From positions 868,001 through 932,000 of the forward strand of contig NC_089397.1 in assembly GCF_003171515.1 (NCBI RefSeq): a stretch of DNA of 64,000 nucleotides. The letters run 5' to 3'. The notes under the pieces were generated by a model. The model searched no databases. It had not been told where the DNA came from and saw nothing but the letters and a program-made list of their open reading frames with translations. The translations under genes were made by a program, and so were the position numbers. Positions 10,147 through 22,126 of this stretch are shown in pieces (within the stretch, counting starts at the first letter, position 1; every line of letters starts with the position of its first letter). Source of the stretch: Pyrenophora tritici-repentis. Taxonomy: Eukaryota > Ascomycota > Dothideomycetes > Pleosporales > Pleosporaceae.

Positions 10147-13100
10147 ATGGCGAAGAAGAAAAGCAAAAAGTCACAGAAACCGGTGGAACCGGCTGATCCA
10201 CCTGACAACGTGCCGGTCAACTCGGAAGACCTGGCTGCCGACGCGCCTGGAGCCCTATTGCAAGAGGAGCCATCAGCCGCAGAAGCAATGTCCGGGGAGC
10301 AGTCGGTGCAACCCGCTTCTGAAGTGGAGACCGAGGGTACGATTACCAAGTCAGCGGAAATGCCCACATCTGCATCTTCACAACACGGCGACAGCTTAGA
10401 GACTATTCCCGACGAGGTTGCAGCGTCATCAGCCGTTAACGACGCATCTACTGCAGACCTAGATCCACCTATGGAGCAAGAGCAGGAAACCGAACTTCAC
10501 CCAGAGCCAATCCGTGTCACAGAATCTGGGGCAGCCTTACAGACTTCTGAGGATACCCCAGCTGTCACCGACGAGGTTGAACAGGCACTAACAACCACGG
10601 CCGACGACACAGTTGAACCAGAAATCGTGCCAGAAGAAGAGCAGCATGTGACTGAAGAAGACAAGAGTACACAGCCATCTGAAGAAGTTGTAGCTACATT
10701 GGTGCTTGATACAGAATCAGATATTACTCAAGAGCCAACCATGTCCGAATCACCTGCAGTGCCAACCGAAGACCCGGCATCCACATCTGAACCTGCTACA
10801 ACCGAAGCAGAACCGGAAGTTCCTGCAGAGAGCGCCCCTGATATGGTGGAAGAAAATGCCGCGCCAGAAGAACCAATGGAAGCAAATTCCAGTGAAGAAC
10901 CAATAGAGCCGGAGCCGGAGCCACAACCAGAGGCAGAGCCTGTAGCGCCAACCACCACAGAAGCAGTTGAAGACGATACAGCCCCTGAATCACAATCAGC
11001 CGAACCGACTGAGGCTGTCGACGAGGTTGTCGACGAGGTTATTGACGACGCTCCAGCCGAGGAAACTCCCGTCTTACCGTCAGAGGAACCTGAGTCTATT
11101 GAGGATCTACCCTTGGAGGCTGAAGCGTCGGCAATACTAGAGCCAGAAGACGAGCCATCATTACCACCCGTGCTAGACGCGCCAACTCTCGATTCAGAAC
11201 CTTTACCTGAGGCAGAGCCAGTCGAAGCTGAAACAGAGCCAACAATGGAACCTGCTGCTCTACCGGATGAGGAAGAACCCAGCACCACGGACGAGGCTCG
11301 GCAAGCTGCTGAAGCAGAAGCAGAGGCAGAGGTAGCAGCAGCAGCCACAGCAGCAGCAGCAGAGGCAGCAGCAGAGGCAGCAGCAGAGGCAGCAGCAGAG
11401 GCAGCAGCAGAGGCAGCAGCAGAGGCAGCAGCAGAGGCAGCAGCAGAGGCAGCAGCAGAGGCAGAGGCAGAGGCAGAAGCACTGGAGCACGAACGACTTG
11501 AACAGCAAAAGCTTGAAGATGATGCCAAGATAGCCGCGGAAGCTGAAGCTGAAGCCCAACGGCAAGAGCTAGAAAGAGTCGAGCGTGAGAGGTTAGAAGC
11601 CGAAGCAGTTGAAGCTGAAGCTAAAGAACTGTTGGAGCGTGAGAGGTTAGAGGCTGAAGAGGCTGAAGAGGCTAAAGCTAAAGAGCTCCTGGAGAAGTCC
11701 GAGCAAGAACGGCTTGTAAGAGAAGCCCAAGAAGAGATGGAAGCTAACGAAGCCGCGGAAGCTGCCGAACGGGCTGAAGATGAGACCAGAGCCAAGGAAG
11801 AGGAAGAGCGCAAAGAGTCGGAGAGACTAGAGCAAGAACGGGTAGCCCGTGAGATGGTTGAGCAAGAAAGACAGGAGCAGATCGCCGAAGCCAGGAAGCT
11901 TTTGGAGCTAATGGAACAAGAACGGCGTGAAGAAGAAGAAGCACGTGAAGAAATGGAAGCTGCAGCTATGGCCGACCGTGCTCGAAGAGCGGCAGAACAG
12001 CTCGACCGGGAACGACTCAACCGAGAGCAACAAGAGCAAGAGCAACTACATCATGACCAAACAGAGCACGATGGACTTGAGACGGAAGCTCGAGCTGCTC
12101 CAGATACTGACGAGCATGCCCAAAGAGCGGCTGATCAAGATGAGGCTGCTCGGTCAGCTGCCGAAGAGCCACGATGGCGACATACGTCACACCAGGAAGA
12201 AGCACCCCAGGTACCACAAGCATCAGCCCGTGCGAGGCAACCACTAGCGGAATCACCAGCACGTGGTTCGTCACCTTCTTCGGCGGTGCCTGGCATGCAC
12301 GACCGTTCTCCAACCTCAGCCACGTTTGATCCACCCTTCCGATCGTATCGATCTGCCGCGCCACATGCACCGAAGCTTAGAAGGCAAGAAGCGGGCCCAA
12401 ACCATGTCCCGAAGCCTTATGCTGTATCCCAGCTCATTGAGGATAATAGACCACCTGCACCCAGTCCGCCTATGAGCAGAGTACGACCGAGGTATGTAAT
12501 ATCCATGTATTTTTCCTCTGACGTTGGTCGGAATCCCTTGGGCATGCACAACCAGCACACCAAGCGAAGCTGGTCACGATACATAAGTTTACTCATGCAA
12601 CTCGAATAAACGCTTTACTGACCACATGTTTTCCTCTAGACACGTCCCGACTTTCGATAGTGACGACGATTCCGACTCCGTTCTAGTCCAGTCTAGGATA
12701 GCGTCTCGGCGTCCATTTAGCGGTGAAGCGCATGAAGTGTCGCGGGCCCACATGGGCCCACATCAACCACGTAGCGGTTTCGCGTCCCGAGTGCCTGTCG
12801 AACCAGCCTATCCGGCCCCTCCACCAAATTATCACCCAAGCTACTATGCCCCGCCATCCCAGCCGCCTCACTACCCAAATCATGGCTACGGTATGAGTCA
12901 GCAGGGCTATCCCGCCCCTAACCCCAATCCTTACGGCCCTTCGTCGCACTCTTCCTCTTCTCCGTACCAAGAACCATGGAGCCAATACCCACCTGGGTAC
13001 CCTCCTTACGGCAGCCCACCGCGACGACAGGACTCCTCGGGCTCTAGAGATTATCCTTTACATGCTCCCGACGGTCGACCCGCAATCGAAGACGGGTCAG

Positions 13101-16100
13101 GCGACGTATTTTCACGCATCGCCGCGACCATCCCAGACCTGCACGTGCTACTTGCACGCTACAAAGAGACCCACAGTCAGCTTAGTGTGAGAGAAGACTT
13201 ACTGCGTCGAGCAGGCGCCGAGCAGGAAGAGAAGCTCAGAGCAAAGGATGGTGAGATTGGTGAGCTAAAGGCGAAGATTTACGACTTGGAAAATAGAAAT
13301 TCTGCCGAGGCACACAGACTACATCTCCAGATTGGTAACCTGGAAGAGCAGGTCAAAGAGCTTCGCGAGCAGCTCGCCGACACTAGAAAGTATAAGAGAG
13401 AGGCTGAAGAGACCAAGCTGGTATTGGATGCAGCGATGAAGTCTTGGGAGGCTAGGTATAAAGAGCTGGAAGATGTGCACCGTACCTTGGAGAGGACGAC
13501 GGCCGAGGAGAGGGCAAGAGCATGGAGAGACTTTGACGAGTGGAAGGCCACCACCAACACGAAACACGATGCCGAGAAAATTGCGCTCGCTATCCAGTTT
13601 GACAAGAAGCTGAAGCAAGCTGAATCCGCTGCTGATCAAGCACGAGAGGAAGCTGCCGAAGCTGCCGAGCTCAAGGCCGAGCTCGAAGATGCTCTCAGGC
13701 GCGAGCAGGAGCTCATCCAGGAGCGCGACAGTCTCCAGCAGAACTGGGAAGAGCAGCGCAATCTCTTGGACTCTAAATACCAACAGACTCGAGACGATGC
13801 CATCAGGAAAGCCGAAGAGGAGTCGGCTAGAGCTGATCGTCTGGCTGAAGAGAAGGAAGAACTGTTGCAACAGTACGACCAACTCAAGGCTGAGAGTCAG
13901 AGAGAGAAGGAGATCATCAAGAGCGTCGCTAGCAATCTCGAATCTGAGAAGTCTAGGCTCGAAAAGATGATGGAATGCTACGGGGATATCGCCGAGATCA
14001 AAAGCAAGGGTGACAACTACTAGTAAGTGATTCTCCTTTGTTCGCGTGTGTTCATGATACCGGTGTAGTGGTAGCAGAGGCTGCGCTACAACCAGCGTGG
14101 GGTAGAGGCCGGACGGCTTCGAGACACTTCGCAGATCTCGATTGGGACTGCGAAGCGCCTCGAAACCTCCAACCTATCTTTTGGCCGACGGTTGTAAAGC
14201 TACGCCGGGGCCATCATGTATCGCCATACACTGTCGTTAGCGTTCACCAGTTCCGTAATACAATGTTTGTTTTCGGCCCATTCACGCTTTCCCCTTTGCC
14301 TTGTTCCACATAGAGCTATCTGCTAACATTGCTGTCTCCAGTCTGGTATCCTTTGCACAGCTTCAGAACCAAATCATCGATCTAGCTACCGCCCACTTCG
14401 TTCATCTTCCCGTACGGCCGCCGGTGGACGATCTTGCGCAGGTGCCGTCCAACCTTCCATCGTTCCTTGGGGATACTATAGCCTCTCGGTGAGCAAACCC
14501 ATTGCAAATGAAACTCCAGCTACTGACCAGATCTTCACAGACAAGTTCGAGTGGCATATGTAGTCCATACAGTGGCAAAGCTCATCACCTATCGCGTTTT
14601 CGGTCCATTCCTGTTCAGTCTCGGTCGCCGCTACGACAAAGCCGACTCGTTGTTCACTTCCATGAGCCACCACATCCGTGACAAGAGCACTCGAAAGGAA
14701 GCGATCTGGCGACAACAGACCCTTCTTGCTGCATTCACAAGCTCCGGCGCAAAGCAGCGCATCAATACTGCTGCAGGAACGGTTGTTGAAGAAATTGTCA
14801 ACGCTATCAAACACTTTGCGGACCCGAAAGAGGAGGAGGGCATCAAGATTTCCGTGAAGCGCATCGTGAAGCTCGCTGCTGAGACATGGAGATTTGCCCG
14901 CCTCGAGCGTGAGATGATCATCGCGGCCATGCCTGCCCTACAGGATGAAGAACACCAGTTCACGAGTAATGAGTATTGGCCAGCTTACACGCCAGAAGGT
15001 ACTGCAGAAGTCGAACTTCCAGAAGGGTCGCAGCCACAACTGCTGCTCAGGATGTTCCCTGTCATCTATCGAGATGCAAAGCACGAGAATTTCCAGAACA
15101 ACGGAGAGAGCCGCGACGAAGGCTGCGTGTTCCATCATGGACTCGCTTTGTATAGTGATGCAGAGCCGGTTGTGAAAAGGATGGAGGAACTCAAATCTGC
15201 TGGTCTGCCTTCCCATACCACTGCATTAACGAGTCCGACTGACGAGGGCAAGTTTCCGCCGCCGGTATGTAACACGACCCGCATGTGTTTACTTTATCCC
15301 AAAACCCTTCACGATAATCCCGAGCCTCATTTGGTCGCTGAACTTCCCGAGGCACCCGAGCCCTACGCAAGATAAGGTATTCATCGAGTTCTTTGACTGA
15401 CACTTTGCTATCACAGGCATGCCCTCCCCCCCGAGACGCGCCGCCATCTCCCCCCGTTCCTCCCAGTCCTCGATCGCCGACCAAGACCGAGACGAATATG
15501 GCTGAAAAGGGCCCAGAGACGTCCTCGCGCATCAAGCGGGCATCTTTACCCTTTTCCAACCATGCTCCTGGCGGCAGATCTGACTTTACTCCACCCTCCG
15601 CCTACACGCGCCCAATGGCTCCTCCGACGTCCGTATTCACGTCGCCGAGAAACTTTATTGGTATGCCCGTCGAGAGTCTGGCTCCCTCACAAGCGCCAAC
15701 TGCACGGAGGAAGGGTCCACCGCTGCCACCAAAGCCATCATCGAAACCCGAAATCCCGTTGCCCGCTGCAACATGGGTAGAGGCTCTCCGTCATCAGACA
15801 TCAACAGAAAGCGCAATCCTGCCCCCATCCTTCTCTCGCACTACGACTCAGGACACTGTCCAAGATGCAGACGCGAATTCTAGCTCCGGCCCACCCACAC
15901 CCACAGATGCGGTGACTGAGGTCTTTGACGCTATAGACGATATCGAAAGCCTGCTGCCTCAACGCACGCCGACTACACCGATATCGCACTCACGTCGTCG
16001 GTCCACGCACACTCGCCGGTTCGTGGACCATCCCATTGAAGAGGATATACCTGAACGACCGGACTCGGCCCGCCGAAAGAGCTATGCTGCAAGTGTACGC

Positions 16101-17564
16101 ACCCATAAGTCGGCTGATACCGAGCGTACTGATAAGAGTGATCGTACGAGTCGCACGGAGAAGAGTGACCGCTCGGATAAAACTGAGCAGCGTACTACGC
16201 TCGACAAGGCTCGCTACTTGTGGGAGAGTCGCGGCGCTGCCATGAAGGCCTTGTACCCCAACAGTCCATTCGCCGGGCAAAGCACAAACGGCAGTACCAA
16301 GAACTCGAGCAAGAGTGAAAGGAGCGAAAGAAGCGAGAGGAGTGAGAGGAGGAAGGATAGGAGCAACACGACATCTTCAAGAGAGTCCAGGGAGTCGAGA
16401 GAGTCAAAGAGGGAGTCGCGAGAGCTGAAGAGGCAGAAGAGTTTCCCGGACAACGCAACATGGGATACAAACAGCGTCATCACCAACGAGGATTTCGCAC
16501 CTACTACAATCTCAACAAACGTACCCTATCCAACCCCTCAACACTCAAGGCGGGACTCAAAGGAGGTGAAGAGAGAGTCGAAGGATCTCCGAAGGCAGCC
16601 CAGTATCTCCGTCGCTGGAACGTGGGACACTGCCAGCGAGGTCACGCATCGTGCACCTCCTACCACCGTCTCTACTAATGTTCCTTATCCAATGGAGTAT
16701 CCCGAGGAGCATCCGTGGGAGTTGAGGCATCTGAGACGAGAGAGAAGCATCGCCGATGATGATACTTGGATTGCCGACAACGCTACCTGGGACACGAGCA
16801 GTGAGATTACTCAGCGTGGTCCTGCTACAACTGTATCAACCAACGTTCCCTATTCCACCGAGCGACCTCGTGAGGCGAGACGAATGAGTGTCTCCGACGC
16901 TGGTACATGGGACACAGACAGTGAGGTGACGACGGCCCCTCGTGCACCCCCTACGACCGTCTCGACCAACGTTCCTTATCCATCCCAGTTACCGCGACAA
17001 CTGAGAAGGCTGAGCGTCTCAGATGCTGGGACGTGGGATACTGCCAGTGAGGTGACTCATCATGCTCCACCAACGACGGTGTCGACCAATGTGCCGTACC
17101 CGGCCGAGCTACCTCGACAGATCAGACGACTGAGAAGTGTCTCTGATGCTGGTACTTGGGACACTAGCAGCGAGGTCACGCATCGACCTCCTCCCACTAC
17201 AGTATCGACCAATGTCCCTTACCCAGGTGGGCATGTTGAAAAGGGGCCTTTTGAAAGGCTGAGGATGGAGAACAGTTACTCCGATGACGGCGGTTCCGAC
17301 TCCGGCACTTGGGACACGAGCAGTGAAATCACTCACGCGAACAACGGTCCAGCTACGACCGTATCCACCAATGTGCCCTACCAGACTGAAAGGTCTGCGA
17401 AGCCCGAGAGACCCGAGAGGCCCAAGAGCTTGAGAAGGAAGACTAGCCCCCCTGTCTCAGTCGCCGGAACTTGGGACACGGCCAGTATTATTACGACGAA
17501 TGATGACATGAAGACGGGTGTTTCGACGAATGTGCCGTACTCAGCCGATCGCCGATTCCGATAA
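10147..17564 (+). CDS. Giant low-complexity coiled-coil protein with C-terminal TWDT/STNVPYP repeats
   Basis: Five exons: 10147-12491, 12640-14022, 14342-14488, 14541-15264 and 15417-17564. All four joins keep phase and give 2,248 aa. Residues 1-380 are acidic, rich in E, P, T and A. Residues about 403-438 are nine AAAE units from an exact-looking 12-bp repeat. About 440-720 is an E/R/A/Q-rich coiled coil. A Pro/Tyr-rich stretch follows, then a second coiled coil (about 955-1238). A conserved helical region (about 1243-1500) contains VHLPVRPPVDDL, RYDKADSLF and RIVKLAAETWRFARLERE. The C-terminus is basic and Ser-rich, with eight TWDT...STNVPYP units. The architecture resembles uncharacterised fungal proteins sometimes labelled involucrin-repeat proteins; function is unknown. 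The 319-bp intron at 14023-14341 is long for this genome, so two genes remain a weaker alternative. Confidence 0.85.
11353..11460 (+). repeat. 12-bp coding microsatellite (GCAGCAGCAGAG)9
   Basis: Nine consecutive copies of GCAGCAGCAGAG encode Ala-Ala-Ala-Glu, with imperfect Ala/Glu codons on both sides. The unit is a multiple of three, so gain or loss of copies would leave the reading frame intact. Confidence 0.97.
16450..17545 (+). repeat. Eight protein repeats TWDTxSEVT...TTVSTNVPYP
   Basis: Within the last exon of the giant coiled-coil gene, eight units share TWDT(S/A/D/N)S(E/I/V)(V/I)T, a short Pro/Ala-rich link and (T/V)STNVPYP/S/Q. They are separated by basic spacers of about 10-60 residues rich in R, E and S. 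The spacers vary in length while the two halves of each unit are conserved, which indicates selection on the motif rather than a fresh tandem array. Confidence 0.92.
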
Positions 17565-18189
17565 GAGACGCAATAGTAGTACAAAGGAGAGTGTAATGGT
17601 GTACCTGGGTCGTCCCAGGGGGTATGTCCTTTTCTTAAGTTGCATGTTCTTGATTATTGGCTATTGCGATTTTGATTTATGTTGTCCGCATGGTCGCGAC
17701 ATGTTGAACAACTGCATATGAAGCGCTGTTGAAGGCTACATCGACGAATTGTATGGAACATGAGCCTATCTATAGGCATTAGCACGAAGTTTGACGGCAG
17801 AAACAACGTAGTGGATGAGGTGATGGATGCATTTATGTAGCACGGCGTTTTTTGGATTGTTGGTTTTTTGGCTTTTAGTTTTTCGATTCTTAATAGACGA
17901 CCGACCTTTGTAAGATAGCAATTCATACCACTTGCTTTTGCATGCAAATGTTTGGTTCCAAGATCTCTGCATGATAAATAGAGGTCGTAAAGGGAATGAT
18001 CATTTTGCGAGGTGCAAGGGCCGAGGCTACCTAGTTAGCCTCCATCGCGCTCGAGACTCAAGCTATCGTCAACTTTACTTCCAAGAACATCACATCTCTC
18101 GTCCACCCACCACAAACGCGATACATTCAATTAGAACTGTGCAGATACGCGCAAATATCATCAGCATCCACGATTGAATTGTCATAAAC
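17565..18189. other. Intergenic region
   Basis: 625-bp spacer holding the 3' end of the giant coiled-coil gene and the promoter of the Sdc1 gene. No ORF, repeat or RNA gene is supported. Confidence 0.5.
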
Positions 18190-18705
18190 ATGGCTGAACC
18201 TTCGCCGAGCAACACGGTGCAAGACATCGACATCGACCCTGCGCTCATGAATGGCATGACACAACAAGCGCCCGCAGAACAGCCTTCCACAGACGTAGAA
18301 ATGGCAGACTCACAAGTAGGCAAACAAAGCGCTTATAAAGTGCTCTCAGAGCTGACATCCCCTTAGCCTACAACCGATTCCGCAGCGCCCTCCCTCCAAC
18401 CTACTGTGCAAACACAACCCCCAACACCTTCGCAAGCCCCTCCCCCAGCAGCACCATCTGCACCCACACTTCCTACTGCGCCAACGCCCACGCCAGCATC
18501 ATCGCGAAACTCGCCGCATCCACCCGCTCAAGCGCCTACGCAGCCGATCCCGCACGGCAGCCCGACGAGAGTGTATTTGAATCAGCATGTGACGCCACAC
18601 TTACTTGAGGCGATGAAGCATCTTGCGACGACGGAGCCAGACAAGCCGCTCAAGTGGTTGAGTGAGTTCTTGGCGAATAAGAGTGCAGAAATTGAGGGGC
18701 CTTGA
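18190..18705 (+). CDS. sdc1: COMPASS histone methyltransferase subunit Sdc1 (Dpy-30 motif)
   Basis: Two exons, 18190-18315 and 18367-18705, joined in phase 0, give 154 aa. The 51-bp intron has an unusual GTAGGC donor, an internal GCTGAC branch site and a TTAG acceptor. Residues 1-105 are disordered, with Pro/Ala/Gln-rich low complexity. Residues about 108-150 are a Dpy-30 motif: TRVYLNQHVTPHLLEAMKHL followed by PLKWLSEFL. In the family this helix pair dimerises and docks on the Ash2/Bre2 subunit of the Set1 complex, which methylates histone H3 lysine 4 in the nucleus. Length and position of the motif at the extreme C-terminus match fungal Sdc1 proteins. The motif is clear; the role is by homology. 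Confidence 0.92.
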
Positions 18706-19759
18706 GAGAGAGAGATAAGGGAGAGATCTGGAAGATGGTGGCGGAGTGGAAATTGTATGGAGAACAACAACGCATGGAGAAGAAGTGATGTACGCATCAG
18801 TCCTTTTACAAAGAGCAGAATAGGACATGGACGTAACAAGCAGCATGGTTGGCGTTAGGAAAAGCGCGGTGTCTGCCCCAACACCTTTGGAAGAGGCCAC
18901 AGGCGCGATCGAATAGCATCTCCTCAGATGCCAGGCCACGATACACCAGCGTTCGCACATATACCCATGATATTCTAGTAATATTTTACCTAAACGCATG
19001 AGTATCCTTTCATTATTTCCCCAGGGTATTGTTCATTTCTTCCTGCTGGGAAACAGCCGTAATATCTCATTGACATTGTCCTATAACGTTTCCTGTCATC
19101 ATGTCAGTCCTACATGAAGCAACGATACGCCAGCGCCCCCACAATGACACTATCCCAGCTTTGAACATGGCGACAACAACTACAAACACGGCCCCTTTTG
19201 GTCCCTTGCTTTCGCGATGCAAACAGGAGTGGCAGTTTCCATTTCTACTGGCGCGAGGAAGAAACACATCAACGACACGACACAGCAAGCATGGCCCATC
19301 ACTTATCCCAAAGTACTGTCAATCTCATTTCTAACTTTGTTTGTTGTTTCTACAGCTGTCACGAGCACGCCTGTGTCGGATAATGAGGAGCCCGAAATCC
19401 TGACGTCGCGCTGCACCATAGTAGCGCGCATTGAAAAATTTGTCACAATGTGTTCGGGGATACGAACGACACCTTAGGCAAAAAGACAGGGCAAAGTATA
19501 GCTTCCACCTTCTATAGTGTCCCCACTGTAAATGCCGCAAATAGTTATTCAGGTGAACCTGGTCGGGTTTGGGTAGACGGTTCGATGGAGCTTCGAGAAG
19601 GGGAAAGATGGAAGGAGGAGCAAATGTGTATAAAGAGATGGGCATGGCGTGGGGGACATAGAACATCATCAACAGCAACTCAGTCTTCTCTACACTACCA
19701 CTACTACTTCACTTCAATCAAACAGCTTTGACAGCTTTCAAGTCCAATCAACTATCAAC
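18706..19759. other. Intergenic region with promoter of a secreted-protein gene
   Basis: About 1.05 kb. No gene is supported; short ORFs on both strands lack recognisable content. TATAAAG at 19629-19635 lies 125 bp upstream of the start of the small secreted cysteine-rich gene and is its likely TATA box. Confidence 0.5.
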
Positions 19760-20098
19760 ATGCATTGTAAGTACCTCTCCTTATCCACCTACTTCTCATT
19801 CTTCTCACTCTTTTCCCCCTCATCCTTTACTAACAAATAACCCAAAGTCTCCACCATCATCGCTACCGCCACCTTCATGCTCACCACATACGCCGCTGTC
19901 GCCACTGAAGTCCCACGCAACGCCGCCCCAGCCCCAGTTGTCACCGAGCCCGACCACGCCGTCAAACCGGCCGCTCTCGCCCACGTCGTCGCCAGGAAAG
20001 AGTCGACCGCCTGCTTCTTGTGCACTGCCAGCTGCGGCTTTGGCGATGGCTCAGACTGCACTACCTGCTGCGCTGTTGGCGGCCCTTGCACCTGCTAG
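19760..20098 (+). CDS. Small secreted cysteine-rich protein (candidate effector)
   Basis: Two exons, 19760-19766 and 19848-20098, give 85 aa. The first exon codes for only Met-His plus one base. The 81-bp intron has a consensus GTAAGT donor, a perfect ACTAAC branch site and an AAAG acceptor. Residues 1-20 (MHFSTIIATATFMLTTYAAV) form a signal peptide. The middle is Ala/Val/Pro-rich and ends in ARKE, a possible processing site. The last 30 residues hold eight cysteines, including a CC pair: CFLCTASC, then DCTTCC and CTC at the end. This layout is typical of fungal secreted peptides and effectors, but I recognise no named family. It lacks the hydrophobin spacing. The role is unknown; secretion is inferred. 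Confidence 0.8.
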
Positions 20099-20645
20099 AA
20101 AAGGGCTGTGGATGCATGGGGTAGAAAGATTTAGAGAAAAGGATAGATGGGTCTAGACAAGAGGGGACAAGGGTGAAAAGAGGCGACTCCTGCCTACAAT
20201 CCTGCAGGTAGAGTGGTAGACTGTTTAGAGAAATTGATTTCGTTAACCTTGATTGAGTGTGTTGACTGCCTTTTTGCTCTGACATAACTTTGCCTCCATT
20301 GCCTGACTTGACTTGGGTAATATCAGCAACCTCCCAAGTGCTTGATCACAAAAGGGGAAATCACTTGTCTTTAGTCCGCTGTGAAGTTAAGTTTTACTGT
20401 GACAAGTGGGGCATGAAACGTAGTGGCTGGAGACAAGTATAAATGACCGAATCACATCATATCAAGCAGACAAACACAAGTAACCACTTCGAATGCAGAT
20501 GGGGTATATTCAATTCGAGGTGATGCTTTTGATTCATTCCATATCGTGATCCTGCTAGGTATCCGTAAAGCAAGCATCCATGCCCGTGAAACTCCTCTTA
20601 AATGTCTTCTACAATGACTACCAGCCACGCCAATCCTGAATCTGC
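20099..20645. other. Intergenic region, convergent 3' ends
   Basis: 547-bp spacer between the cysteine-rich gene (+) and rps13 (-). No gene, RNA or repeat is supported. Confidence 0.5.
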
Positions 20646-21319
20646 TTATGCGACCATGGTAGAGGCGGTGGCGCTCTCGTACCTCCAGGTAGGGGGGAGG
20701 GCACCGACGGTCTTGTAGTAACGGGAGAGCTTCGAAAAATTAGCGCTGGCTTCATGTATACATCGGATGCAACTTACACGGTGGATACGGGACTCGATGA
20801 GAATGAGACGGAACTTTCCGTCCTTGTCCTTGCGGTTGGTCTGGAGGTGCTTGCGGACGGCGACGGCCTTCTTGATGAGCATGTAGAGGTCCTCTGGGAT
20901 GTCGGGGCTGAGGCCTTTGAACGCAAAATGTTAGCCTAGACCAACAAATGCATATTTATATAGCGCGCAGATGCCTGCAAAGAGGCAGAGCTGTTTCGAC
21001 GTGCGCTTTCATGTGTAGGAGGTAATCGTACCGTTCGACTTGAGGATACGGAGGATCTTGTTGCCGGTGACGACCTTGACCTGGGCAACACCGTGGCTGT
21101 CCCTGAGGATCTCACCAATCCTGCAATTCCGTCAGAACAAACTTCAATTTCTCTGCAACTCGGTTTCCCTTACTGGCTGGGGGTAGCGCCCTTCTTTGCG
21201 AGCTTGCAGATCTGGTCGACAACCTGCTCGGGGGTGGTCTTCAACCACGCAGGGGGGTTGCGGGAGTAGGGGATGGCAGAGGCTGATATGCCCTTTCCGT
21301 TGCTGTGAAGACGACCCAT
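20646..21319 (-). CDS. rps13: 40S ribosomal protein S13 (uS15)
   Basis: Four exons on the minus strand: 21174-21319, 21032-21120, 20778-20914 and 20646-20729. Introns are 53, 117 and 48 bp and all joins keep phase. The product is 151 aa, the same length as yeast Rps13. It begins [20 protein letters not shown], continues through [20 protein letters not shown] and ends [10 protein letters not shown]. It is a core small-subunit protein in the cytosolic ribosome that binds 18S rRNA. Dense introns near the 5' end are common in fungal ribosomal protein genes. The next gene upstream is divergent. Confidence 0.98.
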
Positions 21320-22126
21320 TTTGGATGATTGTACCGGACGGTGAGCTGATCGGTTAGTACGGGAGCGAGTGGTGGGCTTGAAGTCGTGGATGCGAAGTTC
21401 GCGATAGAGCAGCAATTTGTCGCGGCTCGGCTAGGTGTGTGGTGGACCGTGCGTCACTAGCGTCAAAGCTCCGACTTGACAAAAAGTCTGCGACCATCGA
21501 CCTTGCCTCCTCACACCTACGCGTGAAAACACGGGCAACGCGACTACCTTTGTCGGAGCTAGATGAGGCTTCTGTAGGTCGCGTACTTTGCTTGTTCACG
21601 CCTGTATCTGATACTCAAGGTATGTTGCTCCATTACTCCATCGCTCTCACCATCGCATAATGATGAACTTCATTACTATTTTCTGGTACCTCTTATTTTA
21701 GGCGGGTCTTCACGGGCTTCGCCGGTGCATTCAACTTGACTTTCTGAAATGCGTTCCTTCTACTTTCTCGTCTTATAATTTGTTGAAAAGCAACATGGAC
21801 TGACTGAAAGCAGATAACAGATATCACCAATAGATTATCATCTTGGTTGATCCGATATCAGGTGGAGCCTAGTCTCCGGGGTAGAAATTTCAGAAGGGTT
21901 TCTCATTTTGTGATCTCGTGGTTGCACATGCCACAAGTCGCAAGGTTGCTTCTCCCAGTTTACCGACATGGGTGCGCTTTCCCAAGTTCTTCGCTCGGGC
22001 CACATGCCAGCTATATAGTTCTTCACATACAATGCACGTTTCCATCTCGACTACTCCAAACTTTTACGCTGCATACGTTACTTCACGTTCCATTGCTCAA
22101 ACAACAACCCTTCTCAATCATTCGAC
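21320..22126. promoter_or_regulatory. Divergent promoter region, rps13 / TOS1-like gene
   Basis: 807 bp between two genes transcribed away from each other. TATATAG at 22012-22018, 109 bp upstream of the TOS1-like start, is a likely TATA box. No gene is supported inside. Confidence 0.5.

Noticed and set aside
11096..11565. Poly-Leu and poly-Cys ORFs on the minus strand
   Set aside because: They are antisense readings of the GCAGCAGCAGAG repeat, not real membrane or metallothionein-like proteins.
10728..12020. 430-codon Ser-rich ORF on the minus strand
   Set aside because: It is the antisense shadow of the Glu/Ala-rich exon 1 of the giant coiled-coil gene, whose codon composition keeps the opposite frame open.
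14038..14313. 91-codon open frame inside the long intron of the coiled-coil gene
   Set aside because: It does not connect in phase to either neighbouring exon, while skipping it joins them perfectly.
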